From: Atrina japonica
Taxonomy: Eukaryota; Mollusca; Bivalvia; Pterioida; Pinnidae
Reading direction: 5' to 3'
Length of the DNA: 64,000 nucleotides
NCBI GenBank assembly: GCA_030159075.1
Contig: BROG01000474.1
Coordinates: 404,501-468,500 of the forward strand
The notes under the pieces were generated by a model. The model saw only the letters and a program-made list of their open reading frames with translations, was not told where the DNA came from and did no database searches. A program made the translations under genes and the position numbers. Shown here in pieces: positions 1-14,457 of this stretch. Every line of letters starts with the position of its first letter. Position 1 is the first letter of the stretch.

Positions 1-985
1 ATCAAACTCATTTGTTACATTTATATCATTTAGACTTTATCATCAGAACTCATTTGTATCATCAGAACTCATTTTGTATCATATAGATTTATCATCATAG
101 ACTTTATATCATATAGACTTTATCATCAGAACTCATTTGTATCAGTTACACCATGTAGACTTTATCATCACAACTCATTTGTATCAGTTACGTCATGTAG
201 ACTTTATCATCAGAACTCATTTGTATCAGTTACATCATGTAGACTTTATCGTTAGAACTCATTCATTATATTTATATCATATAGACTTTATCATCAGAAC
301 TCATTTGTATCAGTTACATCATGTAGACTTTATCATCAGAACTTTATCATTTTGTATCATATTACATCATGTAGACATTTATCGTTAGAATCATGTAGAC
401 TCATTCATTTGTATATTTATATCATTATATCAGTTACATCATATAGACATCAGAACTCTTTGTATCATTTGTATCAGTTACATTTATATCATATAGTAGA
501 CTTTTGTTACATCATCAGAACTCATTTGTATCAGTTTACACAGAACTCATTTGTATCAGTTACATCATATAGACTTTATCATCAGAACTCATTTGTTACA
601 TTTACATCATGTAGACTTTATCATTAGAACTCATTCATTATATTTATATCATATAGACTTTATCATCAGAACTCATTTGTATCAGTTACATCATGTAGAC
701 TTTATCATTAGAACTCATTTTATTATATTTTATATCAGAACTCATATAGACTTGTAGACTTTATCATCATTTGTTACATTTATATCTCTTTATTTGTATC
801 GTTACATCATATAGACTTACATCATCATGTAGACTTTATCATTAGAACTCATTCATTATATTTATATCATATAGACTTTATCATCAGAACTCATTTGTAT
901 CAGTTACATCATGTAGACTTTATCATCAGAACTCATTTGTTTCAGTTATATCATATAGACTTTATCATCAGAACTCATTTGTATC
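1..985. repeat. 42-bp minisatellite array
   Basis: Tandem array of a roughly 42-bp unit built on AGACTTTATCATCAGAACTC followed by ATTTGTATCAGTTACATCAT. Two alternating variants are visible, one with GTTAGAACTCATTCATTATA in the middle. Copies are diverged and some are truncated. Reading frames through the array (for example 137-388 and 551-757) only reflect the repeat and are not taken as genes. The array probably continues left of the window. From 986 to 1331 I see no repeat or gene. Confidence 0.9.
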
Positions 986-1331
986 ACCCATTGTCACTTT
1001 ATAAGCATCCAATGGAATCATTGAGACAAGTCTCATATTATAGGATAAATGTTGCTGTTATATTTCAATGGGGGAAGCTAGGTTTTTGTGTTGTGTCTGT
1101 TCTTCCATCTGTCTATACTACACAACACTTATTTGGTTCAGGTATATATATTTGATAGATAGTGGCACATACAAATGTTCCACACTCACCACCCTTATTC
1201 TTAGAGTTATCTCGTTTGTTATTTTTATTTATCTAAGTCAGTTCTTTACCTAAATTCACAACAATAGGTGCATGTTTTGAAACATGGTAAATATTGATCT
1301 TGTTGATTTTTATGTCCTGAACAAAAAATAG

Positions 1332-4300
1332 TCCCAGACATTCCAAAACAGAACTTGTGTGCCCCACAATACAAGTATTGATATCAGTAGCAGTCTCGGA
1401 GAAAAGAGGGCAACCCTTATGGCTCACGGTGAGGGACTTACCTTCATAGGATCTCATGTAAGTATCAACATATTGTAAAATACAGGTAAAAATGAATTCA
1501 TAAAAATGGTTTATACTATTTTTTTTCTATTGTTAACTCATCTACCCCTGTGGTCACATTTAGACTTGCTCAAATCAATAAATAGTATGGTCTACTGTCA
1601 TAATTCAACTCTGAACAAGTTCATATTGCATGTAAAATTATAATGAAATTCTTAATCATACATCCCCGAATTCTGACAGTGGACTTGACCAACTGACCTA
1701 TTGCTAAATGTGGCTTTCAATGTGTATTTTGACGTTGGTTAGATAGTGACAACATAATCTAACAAATATTTGATGGGCGATTTAATTGTGATGTCATAAT
1801 GGAAAAGTCTTCCAAAAGGTGCTGTGTAGGGCCTTTCACAAAAGGTCAATTATTGATTGAATTATACTACAGAATATCAATAAATCTTTTTAAATTCAAT
1901 TCTTTTGATCCTTTTATCTATATCTAAAAGAGGAAATTACTAAATGAAATGCTAGATTGATATAGAATACAATTTTACCTAAATGTCTTTTGACTTTTTA
2001 TACTTTAATCATCAAAGGATTATGGGAAGGAAGAGGGTAATGTACACACAGGTGCCCTTCCACCTTGGCTTCAGACTGATGAAGATGATGATAACAAAGG
2101 AGAGATAGGACCAACGATGGATACATATCAGAAACATTGTAAAATTATTACCATATGATCACAAGTGTAATACTTATATTGTATACCTGGACATTTTCAC
2201 TTCTGGTTTTTTTTCACCGTTTTTCGCTCACAGCTGAGAGTGCGAGTTTAGAATAAAAGTGAAATTTTCAAGCTAAATAATTTTAAAAAGCATGGCCATG
2301 TATACCACATAAGACTATGGTGACTTAGGGCAGGGTGAATGTTTTCTGCCACAAAATTCCAAAAATAACCAGGGGTGAAAATTGTCAGGTTTAAGTATTT
2401 TGTAAGTTATTATATGACATCATGTGATGGCTTTTACTGGTAGTTTGGTAGTCAGAAGTTGGTATAATAAAATCCATATAACCTGGTGGGATGGAGTCTC
2501 TTAAACTCGTTCATGACCTGGAGGAGTTTAGATTTTAGTTAATAAAGCATAACCACATTAATATTACATTAGCATTCCTATATTGTTATGATTCTATATG
2601 ACAGTAAAAACTCACACAAAAATATTTAGCATTATACATTTTTAACCCTAGTCACACCAATCTTGTATTGATATATAATTTAGTTTGTTTTATTCATTTT
2701 TTCCCTTAGGGGAATTAACCAATTAATGTAAAGTATATGAGCCAGCGGCTAAGAAAAGTGTCCTTAGAACAATACGGGGAAAACTGTGATTTTTTATGTT
2801 TTCAGAATCTTGCACATGTACATGTGAATTTAAAAGATACAATATGAGAATGATCACTGTTAAGAAAAACTCTTTTTTTTGTTTCGGGTGTGAAAAATCT
2901 GCAAAATTGAGAAATATTATGTCAGACAGGATTTGTTTTCTTGCATCTCATTGGCTATGTCAAAGGATCCTTTTCTCAGCCACTGGCTCAATTATCATGT
3001 TTCCAGGGTCCCTCCCAAGGAGTCCTATCTTATGTTCATCTTTATATGATTTGGTATTTCTACATTCTATTAAAGGTACAATATTTGTTTTCTGTAAAGC
3101 AGAGCTAGAGATGGAATTATTTTACATGGAAAGATTGTGTCAATATTCAGTATTTAGGTTTTAGCCTTGTCTACTGATAATCTATTTTCACATCATACTT
3201 TGCTAATAAAATATGAAAACCTATGTTATTTCTGTTTACCTCTTCAGCAAAAAGAAATAAAAAATTCATTTGATTTTTGTCTCAGTGGCCAATGAAAAGA
3301 AGAGAAAATTGCCTGCATGTCGAGTTGGAGCAAAGTTTGATCACAAGTCAAACACAGCGGACCAATGGTTACCATCATTTGGTCGAGTTTGGAACAAAGG
3401 TCGAAGGCTTCAATCTAAGTAAGTATTTACAGGCAACATTTCCTAGTCTTCTTGATACAAAATTCAATTCTGTAAATCGGGTTTTATTCATGTGATTTGT
3501 TTTACGCATAATTTTGCGGGAACTCTTGCTTACAAAAATAACATCACATAATGAAGTATGATTATAAATAGTATGATGGGAAATAGGGACATGAAATTGC
3601 AAAAATATTATCTCATGAATAAATTTAGAACTTTCGTGAATATTTCTGGATTTGCAATAGTCAAGTCAAATCAGAAGGGATTTCAAGTGAAATGTATTAT
3701 CATAAGAGGCAAATGTTCATAGCCAAATGTATTATCGATGTCCATCACCAAAGTCTGAATGATATAAACATAATTTGAACAAAGTTCTGTCATTTTGTTA
3801 AGAGTGAATTGTATGAGAGCTATTTCACTCACTACATTCATCATTACACCATTAGTAGGATTCTGATAAAAGTGATATTTGTAGTTATCTCCCTTCAGTA
3901 GACTTTATTCCTAATTTAAACTATGAAGTTAAATAAATCCAACATAGACAAAGACATCCAGCCTTATTTCTATTTAACTGCACAGGATAAAAAAAGATAT
4001 ATGATAAAAACACTCATTTTAATTTTTTCAACTGTAAAGTGTAATTGAAGCAATTCAAATAAGAAATTGAAAAATACCTTGATTATAAAACTCAAATTCA
4101 GAGTATGTACTTAAAACTGTGTTTCAATTTACTGATAAAGTCTTTGGTTATTGTAGGCACTATGTTTTTGCTGATAGTCTTAATGTGTGATGATTTATTT
4201 TGTTTCATATTTTGTAAATCATTAGATAATATTCTGAATAAGTTAGGCTTGTGACCCGCTGGAACCTAAGCTCACGTTGTGAGGAAGTTTGAACCTTTAC

Positions 4301-4824
4301 TGTCAGGCTCTTCAAGTTAACTCTGATCATGCATAACTACCTATAATTCTTTAATATTTACCTTTTTCAGACAATATTTTGAAAAGAATTTTGTCCTAAG
4401 TAATCATGGGAATCACAGACGAGAACATTCATCATCATCCACAGCCTCTAGTACATCGATCAGTAACATGTCACTACCAAACTACAATCCTATCAAGGAA
4501 GACAACTCTTACCCACAAGAGAGGAATTCACATAATTTTACAAATAACATCGAAACAAGTGCTTCGCGTCAAAAAATGGAGAAATATATATCTAGACAGA
4601 TCAAACCTTATCAAAAGAAATCGAATCCCATACAACCAATGGGTCGTCAGCATTTCCAAATGCCATTACTTATATCCACACCAATTCTGAATTCAGATAG
4701 AACTAGGACTAAAAAAGACACGAGTACTGCTAACAACAATTTTTCTGGATCTGTGTTTGATAACTATTTACAGGGAGTACATAGCACATCAAATCAAAAT
4801 AGTCTGGCAGATTCAAATAGGTGA
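1332..4824 (+). CDS. 3' part of a spliced host gene (four exons), function unknown
   Basis: Four exons can be joined with compatible phases: 1332-1457, 2018-2138, 3286-3418 and 4371-4824 (TGA at 4822-4824). Donors read CAT|GTAAGT, ATT|GTAAAA and TAA|GTAAGT; acceptors end in TAG, AAG, CTCAG and TTTTCAG. Junction codons are maintained at every step (phase 0, then 1 nt, then 2 nt carried over), which is strong support without any database. The predicted C-terminus is hydrophilic. It has an acidic stretch (DEDDD) after PPWLQ in the second exon, a conserved-looking [14 protein letters not shown] segment in the third, and a Ser/Asn-rich low-complexity tail in the last. No transmembrane segment or enzyme motif is visible. 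Upstream exons must lie left of 1332 or outside the window; the first acceptor is the weakest. I do not recognise the family. The three introns hold no other gene that I can support. Confidence 0.72.
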
Positions 4825-5658
4825 CAACATATTATCAATTTGTCCCTGGCTAAAGATTAACTGAATTATCCATCATAGACAGAGGTTCTTGTGCTTAAAC
4901 TGACAGTGATTAAAAAATTCTTGAAATTCTTTGTCATTCTGAATGACATTTATCAATAATAAAAATATTGAATCTTCTACAATTTTAATTTTATAATGAA
5001 AATACAACAGGGAATTATAAGGAAAAAAAAGAAAGAAAAAAGAAATTAACTTTTCCAGTCAGATATTATGTTTTACTCATCGATTTTGTTCACTTAGTGG
5101 AAGAGCAAGTTGTTCACAAATGGGGACTCTTTGACTTGTATCATTAATCAGACCAACATGAGAAATGGAAGACAGACCCAATAATTGTTCCTTACTCTCA
5201 AGTTTTTAGCATTATACGTGAAAAGCTTGGGACAGTGAGGAAGCTGAAATCTTATCCTAAGTTATGGTACCAATAAGATTTGCTTACAGTGACTTCTTTG
5301 TCCATAACTGAAGTGTAATACTATAGCACTTGACCTATACCAGAGGATAATAGGTAACATCTCCCTGTAACTGATTTATATGCTTCCTAGACTCAAAATT
5401 GATGGAGGGGGATATTGTAGTTGTTGTCAAATAATTCAAATTTCTTTCATTAAACTTTATCCAAATTTTGTTTGATGCTTAATACTCTGTTTTCATCAGA
5501 AAAAACACAAATAATATTTCAAAAATTTATTTAAAAATCTTGAAATACAAAAAACCCCACAATAAACCACAAATAATGATCCTCCCAATTCAGTGTAACA
5601 CTTTCATATAGTTTACCAATTATACAAAATGTCACAAAGCAGGCCTAGATATATTAAA
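4825..5658. other. intergenic region between convergent host genes
   Basis: AT-rich sequence between the stop of the plus-strand gene and the stop of the minus-strand discoidin gene. It should contain both 3' untranslated regions. No ORF, RNA gene or repeat is recognised. Confidence 0.5.
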
Positions 5659-8600
5659 CTAATAGAGAATATATCTTCCCTGTCCATTGCCTTTGTCAGT
5701 TTTCCCTATCAGTGGTACACCTTCTTTCTTTTTGATTTCTTTTTCAATTTCTTTTTTCTCCTCTTCAAGTACTTTCAGTTCGTTATTGAGATTTTTGATT
5801 TTCTTTATAGCAGTTGCTATGTTGACATTTGACACTTTGGGAGCAATGTCAACTATCGGGATGGGTGTAGGAATTAATTTTTTAATTACTGGTTTCAAGG
5901 TGGTAGTGGTGGTAGTGGTTGTAGATTTTCTTTTCTTCGATCCGCTGGATCCACCTACAAAAATAATCGGCATTTATTTTTACTTATTCGCTGTAGGTAA
6001 TACATGTAGGCCTATATAGAAGAGATGAAAAGTAACGTAGAGAATTTACATAGACTAACATTTTAACCAAACTAATTCTAAGTTGAAAAACATGGACAAT
6101 TAATTTTTTACTAAGTTTATGTGTTTTCTGATGTGTCAGCATTTTATTTCCTTGTCTGTGTGGTCCCTGTTACTCAACACATCTTTTAACCTATAGCCCA
6201 ACTTTATGTGGAAGTTTGGTAATTTGTTTAGAAATAGCAAATGGTATCTTCCAGTGGAAATTCAAGTTTATTCCACCATCATTAAGCCTTTTATCCCTTA
6301 GTATCTAAATGCTATGTTCTTTTTTATTGTCTTAGAAGACTTTACTATGGTCTGTAGTGTTGAAAGGATTATAGTCTATTTGCCCCATGTACTGCATAAA
6401 TGATAACATTCTTATATACATGAAAAATACAATTAAACTTACTTGGACATATTTGTATCTGGAGTTTCGAGTATGGAAAGCCTTCGTAATCTTTTGGGTA
6501 AAGGCGTATCAATGATGTAATTACTGGTGTATCCAGCTGAACTTTGGTCACTGTTTTTGGAGATTCAAGGTCACCATCAGTAGAGAACACCTTTGAGGGA
6601 AAAAATACAAAGAAAGAAACAAAATTCAGATGAGTATATTTGAAATGTTACATAAAAAATGAATAGAGTACCTTAAAGTATGTGATAAGATATCACATGT
6701 GAGATAATATATTGTGTTATTGTAAATTACTGGCAATTCTCGAATTATTGACACATGATTCATCACCATTCTCGTAGTAATGTCACATTTTTCCAAGAAT
6801 GTTTTCCCTTTTCCTTATAATGCCAAATTCATAATCAAATCTACCACTGTCAATGTCAATTTCAAAGTGTCAGTTATCTTGATATACCACTATAGGTGAA
6901 TGTGGTCCAATGCAGTAGCTAATTGGTTACTATAGATCACTGGTGTTAAACTAAGCTGCAGTAGTAAGACCTGGGGATAGCACTTTAAAACTTGAGAATT
7001 ACTAAGTCTAAAATTTTTACTTGGCTGATTGGTTAAGCAGGTCAAGTTGAGAGTATTCTCAGACTTGAGTAAATTCTCAGTTTTATGGTGCCAGGCCCAG
7101 GTAATTTTAGAAATAAATAAACAAGATAATTACTTAATATGCACTGTTTTCCTGTTTTCTGTTCACTAAAGATATATGTATATCAATGATAACAAAGAAT
7201 GGCAACTCTTTTTCCCCAAAATGTGGAAATTCAATTCACCGTTAAACTCGATATACTATCATAATTTCAAATTAACAGAAGATGACAGTTTATCGAGAAT
7301 TGACTGTATTTATGATATAATGCACTAGCTCTGTGGTATTCAGTTCACAGGGTTCAAATCATGTCAGAGTGAGATCTGAGACTCTAAAGTCTAAAGATGG
7401 TCTATCACTGAATTTCATAGAATTTTGTTTATCATTTTATCTAAAATAAAGTGTTTCTATTCATTGGAAATACAATGTATACTATTTATAGCATCCCTAT
7501 TTCTGACGCAGGTAGGTGAAAAATTGTCTAAGACAATTTGTGTGTTCCTTATATAAATTACTTATGACCCATGTCGTAAAATACTGAACAACAGATGGTT
7601 TTTAAAAATTTCTATACAGTGTTAATAAATGGTTATTTCCATTCTGGTCGTGTAGTATTTACAAGGTTTGCAATAATGGTCCAATGATTGGATTGCTGTA
7701 TTGGCCCCAGGCAACCCTCAGTCATCTTACAGGGCCAATATGGAAACACCCATTCATTAACATTAAATTAACTTAAGATGACCTGAAAGTAACATGATAA
7801 TCTGTGAGTGAGAACCTTTAATCTGTCACCCCTAAATACACATTTGGACTGGTCTAAGTCAATTATTGATTTACAGAAGAATCCATTGTTATTCAAGGGT
7901 TGATGATTTACTAGGAGTCGCTCTTTCAATATAAGCAGGTGTTCAAAATTCCCCAAGTCCGGGGTTTGGTCAATTTGGGTTCAGTCTTGGCATTACCAAA
8001 TACCCGAAGTCTGAGGGTCTTGCCTCATCTGCATTTAATTAATTTTACTCTATTATTTATTAACAAAATTCAGCATGGACTTTGAAATTTCTCAACTGGA
8101 CTTGCCAGAAATTTACTCTCCAAGTCCGGGACTTGAGTGTATAAAAAAGAATTTTGAACCCCTGAAAAGAGGTGAAAGTCACATGTGTTTCCACTGAGAC
8201 TAAATATGTTATGGTGTCACATGATAGTGTGTGTGGCTACTAGACTGGCTTTAGCACTGGTGTAAATTTGGGGCACTTTTCATACAAAAGAAGGAAACAC
8301 TTTGTTTATTTTGGGAAAACATTTTGAGATGTAAAACAAAACACAGCACATATTTATTTTTGAAGTGGCAAAATGTAACGACCGCATGGCCTGTGGCAAA
8401 TATTAACAATACATGATGTGTAAAATCTTACATTCTGAAATTTAGTCATGTGTTTGTGGTGTTGTTGTTATATTAGTGAAAAAAAATATTACATGTATGT
8501 GCAAGATGTTTCTTGTTTTTTGTATAAACCCATTCAGAAAAAAAAGCCAAATTTTAGGCTTTAAGTTACAGTGTAACCTGTCTCCAGAGACTGATGTCTT

Positions 8601-9716
8601 GAAAGACCACCTGTCTTTTGTGACAACATTTTAAAACTAACTTCTTTTGAGAGACATACAAATGTTAGTAGCAGATAGGATGATCTCTCATGACAGGCTT
8701 TACTGTACTTAGCCTTATGTTATTTTCATGATCAATTAATTACCAAAATAAGTTTAAAATTGTGACTGACCAATCCATGATAGAACAAGTTTTATGTGAT
8801 CTATAAGAAATGGGAAGATAACTCTGTATGTTATACCTTATCACCAGTGTCTTTATTCACAAAGTGTTTCCATAAGCCATTTGCAGTTCTGTAATACAGT
8901 ACATATTCTGTCAGAGTACCAGCCAGTTTGTAGAAAACACCCTTCCTTTTTCCAGTTTTTCCCTGTATGGTCCAGCCTGTAACCAGTTTTGGACGTGGGA
9001 AATTGATACTGTCATGATACCTGGTCGTTTTACCTTTGTAACTGGCTGCATTGTAGTACATCCGGAAAAAATATTTCTCCGATGTTTTAGTCAGAGGATT
9101 TGAACACACACTTCTTCTTTCTGTGGATAGATATTATATACTCCAATTCTACAATGAACCAGGAATTTAAATATGGATGTGTGGAGCAATCCGAACATGC
9201 AATGCAATTCAGTAAATGTTAATAACACTGCAAATAGAACCTTCCACAACAATTATATATTTAGTATTTTTTGTTGAAAACTTGTAATGATAAATATTTA
9301 TTTATTAATTGTAATAGATGGACACTTCCATTACAAGAGGTTCACAAAACCTAAAATTTCTCATCTAGCAAAACTACCAGTACCTAGTAAAATAACCTAC
9401 ATATTTTCAAGATAAAAACAAAAATGTCAATACAGAATGACAAAATGATTTGCATTAAAACATGATTTATTGTGCATATCATTTTTCAGTTTTTCTGAAG
9501 CATATTAGCCCTTCCTGTTTAATCAGTTGAAATCAAATTTTTATTTTTTTTAATTGATTGTGTATTGTTTATTTTGAACTGAAAAATAATATTACTAAAT
9601 TCTAGTCTTACCACGAAACTGAGTGAGATATTGTTCAGTGTTTTCCAAGTTGTCATTCCAATCAGCTGAACAGATTCTAAAATATATTAACACAATATGT
9701 ACAGTATTAAAATAAA

Positions 9717-9784
<68 letters not shown>

Positions 9785-11290
9785 TATGTACCTGACATAA
9801 TCAACTTTACTGCCAAAATGTTATTTTAATATTTTACCTGAAATGGCCAAGTAGTGTAACAGTATGGTACTCTTGCATGAACGGTTCGTGCTTTGTGTAT
9901 CAAATACAGCCTGGCACTGTTCAAGACCCCCCCCCCGGGCCGAAGTCACCAATTTTACTCAGTACTCAAACTCAACCATCTTTTCATGATTTTAAGGTAA
10001 AAACACACAAACATTAATTCTGTAACTGGACATATTTGTATATTGACCGCATGCAATTGTAAATGATGATCAAAATTATTGTTAATCTGATGAAAACTTC
10101 AGAAATATTAAAAAATAGTTTGAGTAGGTACTCAAATTTTGAGTACCGTCAGGGACTGAAAATTATTCAAGTCCGAGGTCCGGGACCTACATATTTTACT
10201 TTCGTACCCTGTCATCTATTTGCTGTGCAGGTCCGAGGACCTAACAAGTCTGAATCAATGAATGGCTATTCTGTAAATTTCTTTATTTCTAAACTTCATT
10301 TGTTTCCTTTAGTTAATAGAGTTCAATTTTCTCATATGATTTTGTGGCAGTTTTTGGTTTATATAATTTTGCGTTCCCACCTTTGATAACTGACTATACT
10401 GTTATTTGTATTGATTGATTATATTAAAACTCCGACTTAGATTTATTATTATTGGACCCATATGTTAGAGGACCGGACCCAGGCAAAATTTAACAAAAAA
10501 GTCCTGGACCCAAGCAGCTGAAAGAAAAATTTCAGCCCCTGGCACCGTACTCGACGTATTTATTCATTTTACATGACAATCAAGCTTAACTAATTAATCA
10601 TGATTTCAAGGTAAACCACACAAAATTTATTCTGTTATTGGTCATGTTTGTATATAGACGGCATATAATAGTAAATCAGTTATTGCTAATTTGAAGAAAA
10701 TTGTTTTCAGTAGATCTAAAATTTTCTGCACCATATTGTACTGTGTACTCAACATATAAATTTATTTATTTATGTAATACGGGAAAATCAAAAGTGTGAT
10801 GCAAAATTATATGCGAACGATGAAAAATAGTAATATGCTCACTACTAATTAAAAAAGTTGGTAAAAGTTATACAAACCCAAAAAGTCACTGTATACAAAC
10901 GATTATAAAGTCAGAGTAATGAAACTGATAGAAGTCGAGCTTGAGAATTTAGTAAGTTTTGTGACTTCGGATCAGATGTATGATTGACAACCCTTCAAGT
11001 TCAGATTATATGATCAATTTCCATGGATTTTAACGCTTTATTTTACATCTAGAGTCTACTGTATGTTGTTGTCCGATTCGGTGATATTGTTCTACCCTTG
11101 ATCATCATGAACCCGTTTCATGAAATACACGTACAGATACTTGCAAAACTTAATTTGTCAACTGTTTGAAATAAAATTGCACAAAACACTGTAAATATCG
11201 TTCCTATACTTGCTGCACCGGGTACGTATCTACTTACCCATGTATAGCGATTGAAAGAAGACTGAAGATAATCGTAAAGTGTGTAGTCAT
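5659..11290 (-). CDS. secreted discoidin (F5/8 type C) domain protein, five exons
   Basis: Minus-strand gene with coding exons 11290-11238, 9676-9612, 9120-8837, 6590-6443 and 5954-5659, each bounded by GT and AG and joining in phase (2, 1, 0 and 1 nt carried over). Total is 846 nt, 281 residues. Exon 1 encodes a typical signal peptide (MTTHFTIIFSLLSIAIHG). Exons 3 and 4 form one F5/8 type C domain: FPRPKLVTGWTIQGK, EYVLYYRTANGLWKHF, then VITSLIRLYPKDYEG and the closing IQICPS, where the Cys should bond to an early Cys. Exon 5 adds a mucin-like run of eight Thr and a lysine/glutamate-rich coiled-coil segment before the stop. Family members are extracellular and bind cell surfaces, glycans or phospholipids; the ligand here is unknown. 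The ATG was chosen because it opens the signal peptide and its exon ends on a strong GTAAGT donor. Introns contain only repeats listed separately. Confidence 0.82.
9718..9780. repeat. (TA)n microsatellite
   Basis: Uninterrupted TA dinucleotide run in the first intron of the discoidin gene. Confidence 0.95.
9920..10160 (+). repeat. dispersed repeat, inverted copy at 24450-24600
   Basis: Sequence around TTGTATATTGACCGCATGCA and the AGTACTCAAA motif reappears in reverse orientation near 24450-24600. A diverged direct copy lies at about 10575-10700. A run of 13 C (about 9928-9940) marks its left side. The family is not recognised. Confidence 0.6.
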
Positions 11291-11679
11291 TGTCGCCAAA
11301 ATGAACGATGAAAAGGAGTTTATGTTCACTGACTTCCGAACCTTCCGTATTTGACGTGTTCAACGTACTACGTAATAAGTAAAAGATGACGTCACTGTGT
11401 AATTGTGCACTTATCTGGTGCGACAGGTCATGATTCAGTTTTGGTGTGTATTTTGATGAGTAGAGTCAAATTAGAAAGTACATGTTGTAATACATTATTC
11501 TTCATGCGAGTAAAATTCTGGCGACGTCATTTCGATGTTTATTACAAATATGATTAATGGATCGATTAATGACTTTTATAGACATGAAAATAAAACCATT
11601 GGTTAACTGATGAGAAACTGGCCGCAGTCTTTGAAGTTGGGAAAATGTTTTACATGTACACGTCAATGTCGTCGGAAGC

Positions 11680-12310
11680 AAATTGAAAGTCGGGGGGGGG
11701 GCTAAGCCAACTTAAAACACACACACGCCAGAAACGTCTGGGGGCTAAGCCCCAATTTTCAACACATATGTCTATCTTTGCAAAAAAGGTGGGGGGCTAA
11801 GCCCCCCTAGCCCCCTCCCCCCGGTTCCGACGCTTATGCACGTATTTACCTACAGAGATTTAAGGGTACTGTTAGGAAGTATAGCGTAAGGGTATAATAC
11901 TGCCCTGTCGCATAGAAATTTAATATCGATGAAACGATGTTTATAAGCACAAGATTTTATAATGATATCGCTGATCTATGTAGTTTGTTGCATAATAAAT
12001 AAACCATCAGTACTCACGTTGGGCCCAACGTCTGACCCGATTTTAGTTACTTTTTTTGTAAAACCTAATATTTCCGAATTAAAAAGTATTCAGTATACTG
12101 AGAGTATTATACCTCATTAAAACTTACGATTGCCACCAACTCGTATCAGTACTTTCAGCATAGGCGTCGGAAGCAAATTGAAAGTGGGATATGGGGGGGG
12201 AGACTAAACTAACACACACACACGCCAGAAACGTCTGGAGGCTAAGCCCCAATTTTCAACACCTATGTCTATCTTTGCAAAAAAGTGGGGAGCGGGGCTG
12301 ATAATAATAA
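11680..12310. repeat. two direct copies of a G-rich dispersed repeat
   Basis: Copies at about 11680-11835 and 12160-12300 share GCGTCGGAAGCAAATTGAAA (the first copy lacks its first bases), ACACACACGCCAGAAACGTC and a GGGGGCTAAGCCCC segment. They look like fragments of a transposon with G-rich or C-rich ends. They lie just upstream of the discoidin gene start (11290). Confidence 0.65.
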
Positions 12311-13617
12311 TAAATAATAAATTATTTAATAACTCAAAACTGATCGACTTTTTGTATACAAAGATATGAGAAAGTTGTTAGGAATTATCTAAGGATCATT
12401 TTAACAAGATTTCAAGGTCATTGGGGGTCAGAGGTCAAGGCCACAGACACCTTAGTAAATGGAACATATGTTTTATTTGTGTAAAATTTCCAACATTTTT
12501 TACTATTTCTCCAGAACCATTGGGTCACTTTGAATTAAACTTGACAAAAAGTATAAACATGTAAAGTTTATGGACGAAAAGGGGCTAGGACCAAACATGG
12601 CTGTCATGGCTAAAAATAGAATGAATCATACTTGCCAAGTCTCCCCCATAAAAAGGGAGACTCACTATTTTCTGTGTAAAGTTTGATAATTTCTTCCAGA
12701 AAAATGCATATCTCCCCCATGACAAATTTTAATTTTATCTCCAAAATTACTAAAGCTAGGGAAAAACCGTTACCTTAAAATGAGCAGCTTGCAAAAATCT
12801 ACCAAAAGTATAATAGCTAGAATAAAAGTAAAAGAAGCAAAAATGTTAAGCTCACAAAAAATCTACAAAAAAGTCGATAGGCCCTAAATTGTCAGATCAC
12901 CCCTTATGGGAGTTATTTCCCTTTTTTGTGGATTTATCATGTTTTTGGATGTTTTTTGACATTATCTTGAAAAGTATAATAGCTAAAGTAAAAGTGAAAA
13001 AGCAAAATTGTTCAGCATGCAAAGATCTACAAAAATGTCAATAGGTCCGAAATCGTCAGGTCGACCCTTATTGGAGTTATTTCCCCGTTTTAGTAGATTT
13101 CTCATGTTCTGGGCAGTTTTGTCCTATTATCTTAAAAAGTACAATAGATAGAGAGAAAGTGAAAGAAGCAAAAATATTGAGCATGCACAGATCTACCAAA
13201 AATTCCAAGGGACAAAATTGCCGGGTCGACCCCTATGGGAGTTATTTCTTTTGTTTTTGTAAATTTCTGATGTTTTGGATAGTTTTGTCTTATTATCTTG
13301 CAAAGTATAATGCATAGAGAGAAAGTGAAAGAAGAAAAATGTTAAGCACACAAAGATCTACAAAAAAGTCAAATGGCCGAAATTTTCAGGCTGTCCCCTT
13401 ATGGGAGTTATTTCCCCTTTAAATGGATTATTCATGTATTGGACTGTTTTTTTTACATTATCTTGAAATGTATCAGCGATACAGTAAAAGTGAAAGAAGC
13501 AGAAATGCCCACAGGGGCAGTGGTTGTCATGTCAGTGCTTATGGATGGGAGCTAATTATGTTGTTCTCAACTGACCGTCAAGGCCCATCGAGTCTCTTGT
13601 TTATAATGGTTGTATAG
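12305..13617 (-). repeat. interspersed repeat with 166-bp internal tandem array
   Basis: From about 12640 to 13560 there are five copies of a ~166-bp unit. Each carries an AAAGTATAATAGCTA-like start (about 12803, 12971, 13136, 13303 and 13467), a TCTACAAAAA segment and a GGGAGTTATTTCC segment. The part from 12330 to 12600 is an inverted relative of 63000-63260, and the first tandem units match 62760-62960 in reverse. The block is therefore one copy of a large dispersed element, opposite in orientation to the copy at 62756-63670. No protein is recognised. Confidence 0.75.
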
Positions 13618-13999
13618 TGTCAGTACGGGCACGTTTACAAAACAAGACATCACTGATACCAAATCTTGTGTGTGATAACACACGAATACGATGAATTTTA
13701 CACCACTTTCTTGGAATATTTTAACCAATTTGCATACTGTACTAGCACAAATATTTCAAAAAGAAATGTCAATTATATATCACGATTGCAGAAAGTTAAA
13801 TATAATTGATTATTTTATACTAAAGTAATATTTCGCTAAGACACCACCATTTAAAATCTTAACTCCACAAAATCTAAGATATTCATTTTTAAAGAGATAC
13901 TCTTAGACGGGTTAGGTAATTCATTTAGATATATTATTTGACCTTGTATAACGCCACCTTTTCTTTCCGATAATAGGCCTATACATTTCTAATAAATTC

Positions 14000-14046
14000 G
14001 AGCTCAGCTGATGAAGTCTTATTGACAGAAACAATCGCCTTGAGCA
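14000..14046 (+). ncRNA. hammerhead ribozyme motif, Penelope-like element type (degenerate)
   Basis: Contains the core CTGATGA, a short helix II (GTC/GAC around TTATT), GAAAC, a minimal helix III with loop AATC, and flanking helix I strands GCTCA and TGAGC. The cleavage triplet is GCC instead of the usual GUC/GUH form, so cleavage is probably lost. Minimal hammerheads of this shape are known from Penelope-like retroelements. No reverse transcriptase fragment is recognised next to this copy. The better preserved copy is at 58399-58444. Confidence 0.65.
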
Positions 14047-14457
14047 TTTGTTAAAAGGTCTCTTTTGTAAAATTAACTAATATTGAAAGATAACGTTTGA
14101 AAACAAAAACAAGTTAGAACTACATGTACCACTGTGACAATACACATAAAAGACATGACTAACTTTGATTAGCAATTATTTGGACAGATTCTCCTGATCT
14201 ATATATTTAAGCGAATTTACATTTTTCCTGTAATTCAAAACCCTAATATTTACATATTTTAATCTTGATGTTGAATTTTTGTAGGTAACCGTTTACATAT
14301 ATTGTCTGTTACCTTCATTGTGTTGTCGGGTAACCTCCTACGGAAATTATTGGAGAGCCTGTCCACTGACAATAACTGAGTTGATCAACTCGTAATGATA
14401 AAATTTATAATTAGACCGAAAAAAGGTAGAATGAGTATGCCATTATTTGACGAGTAC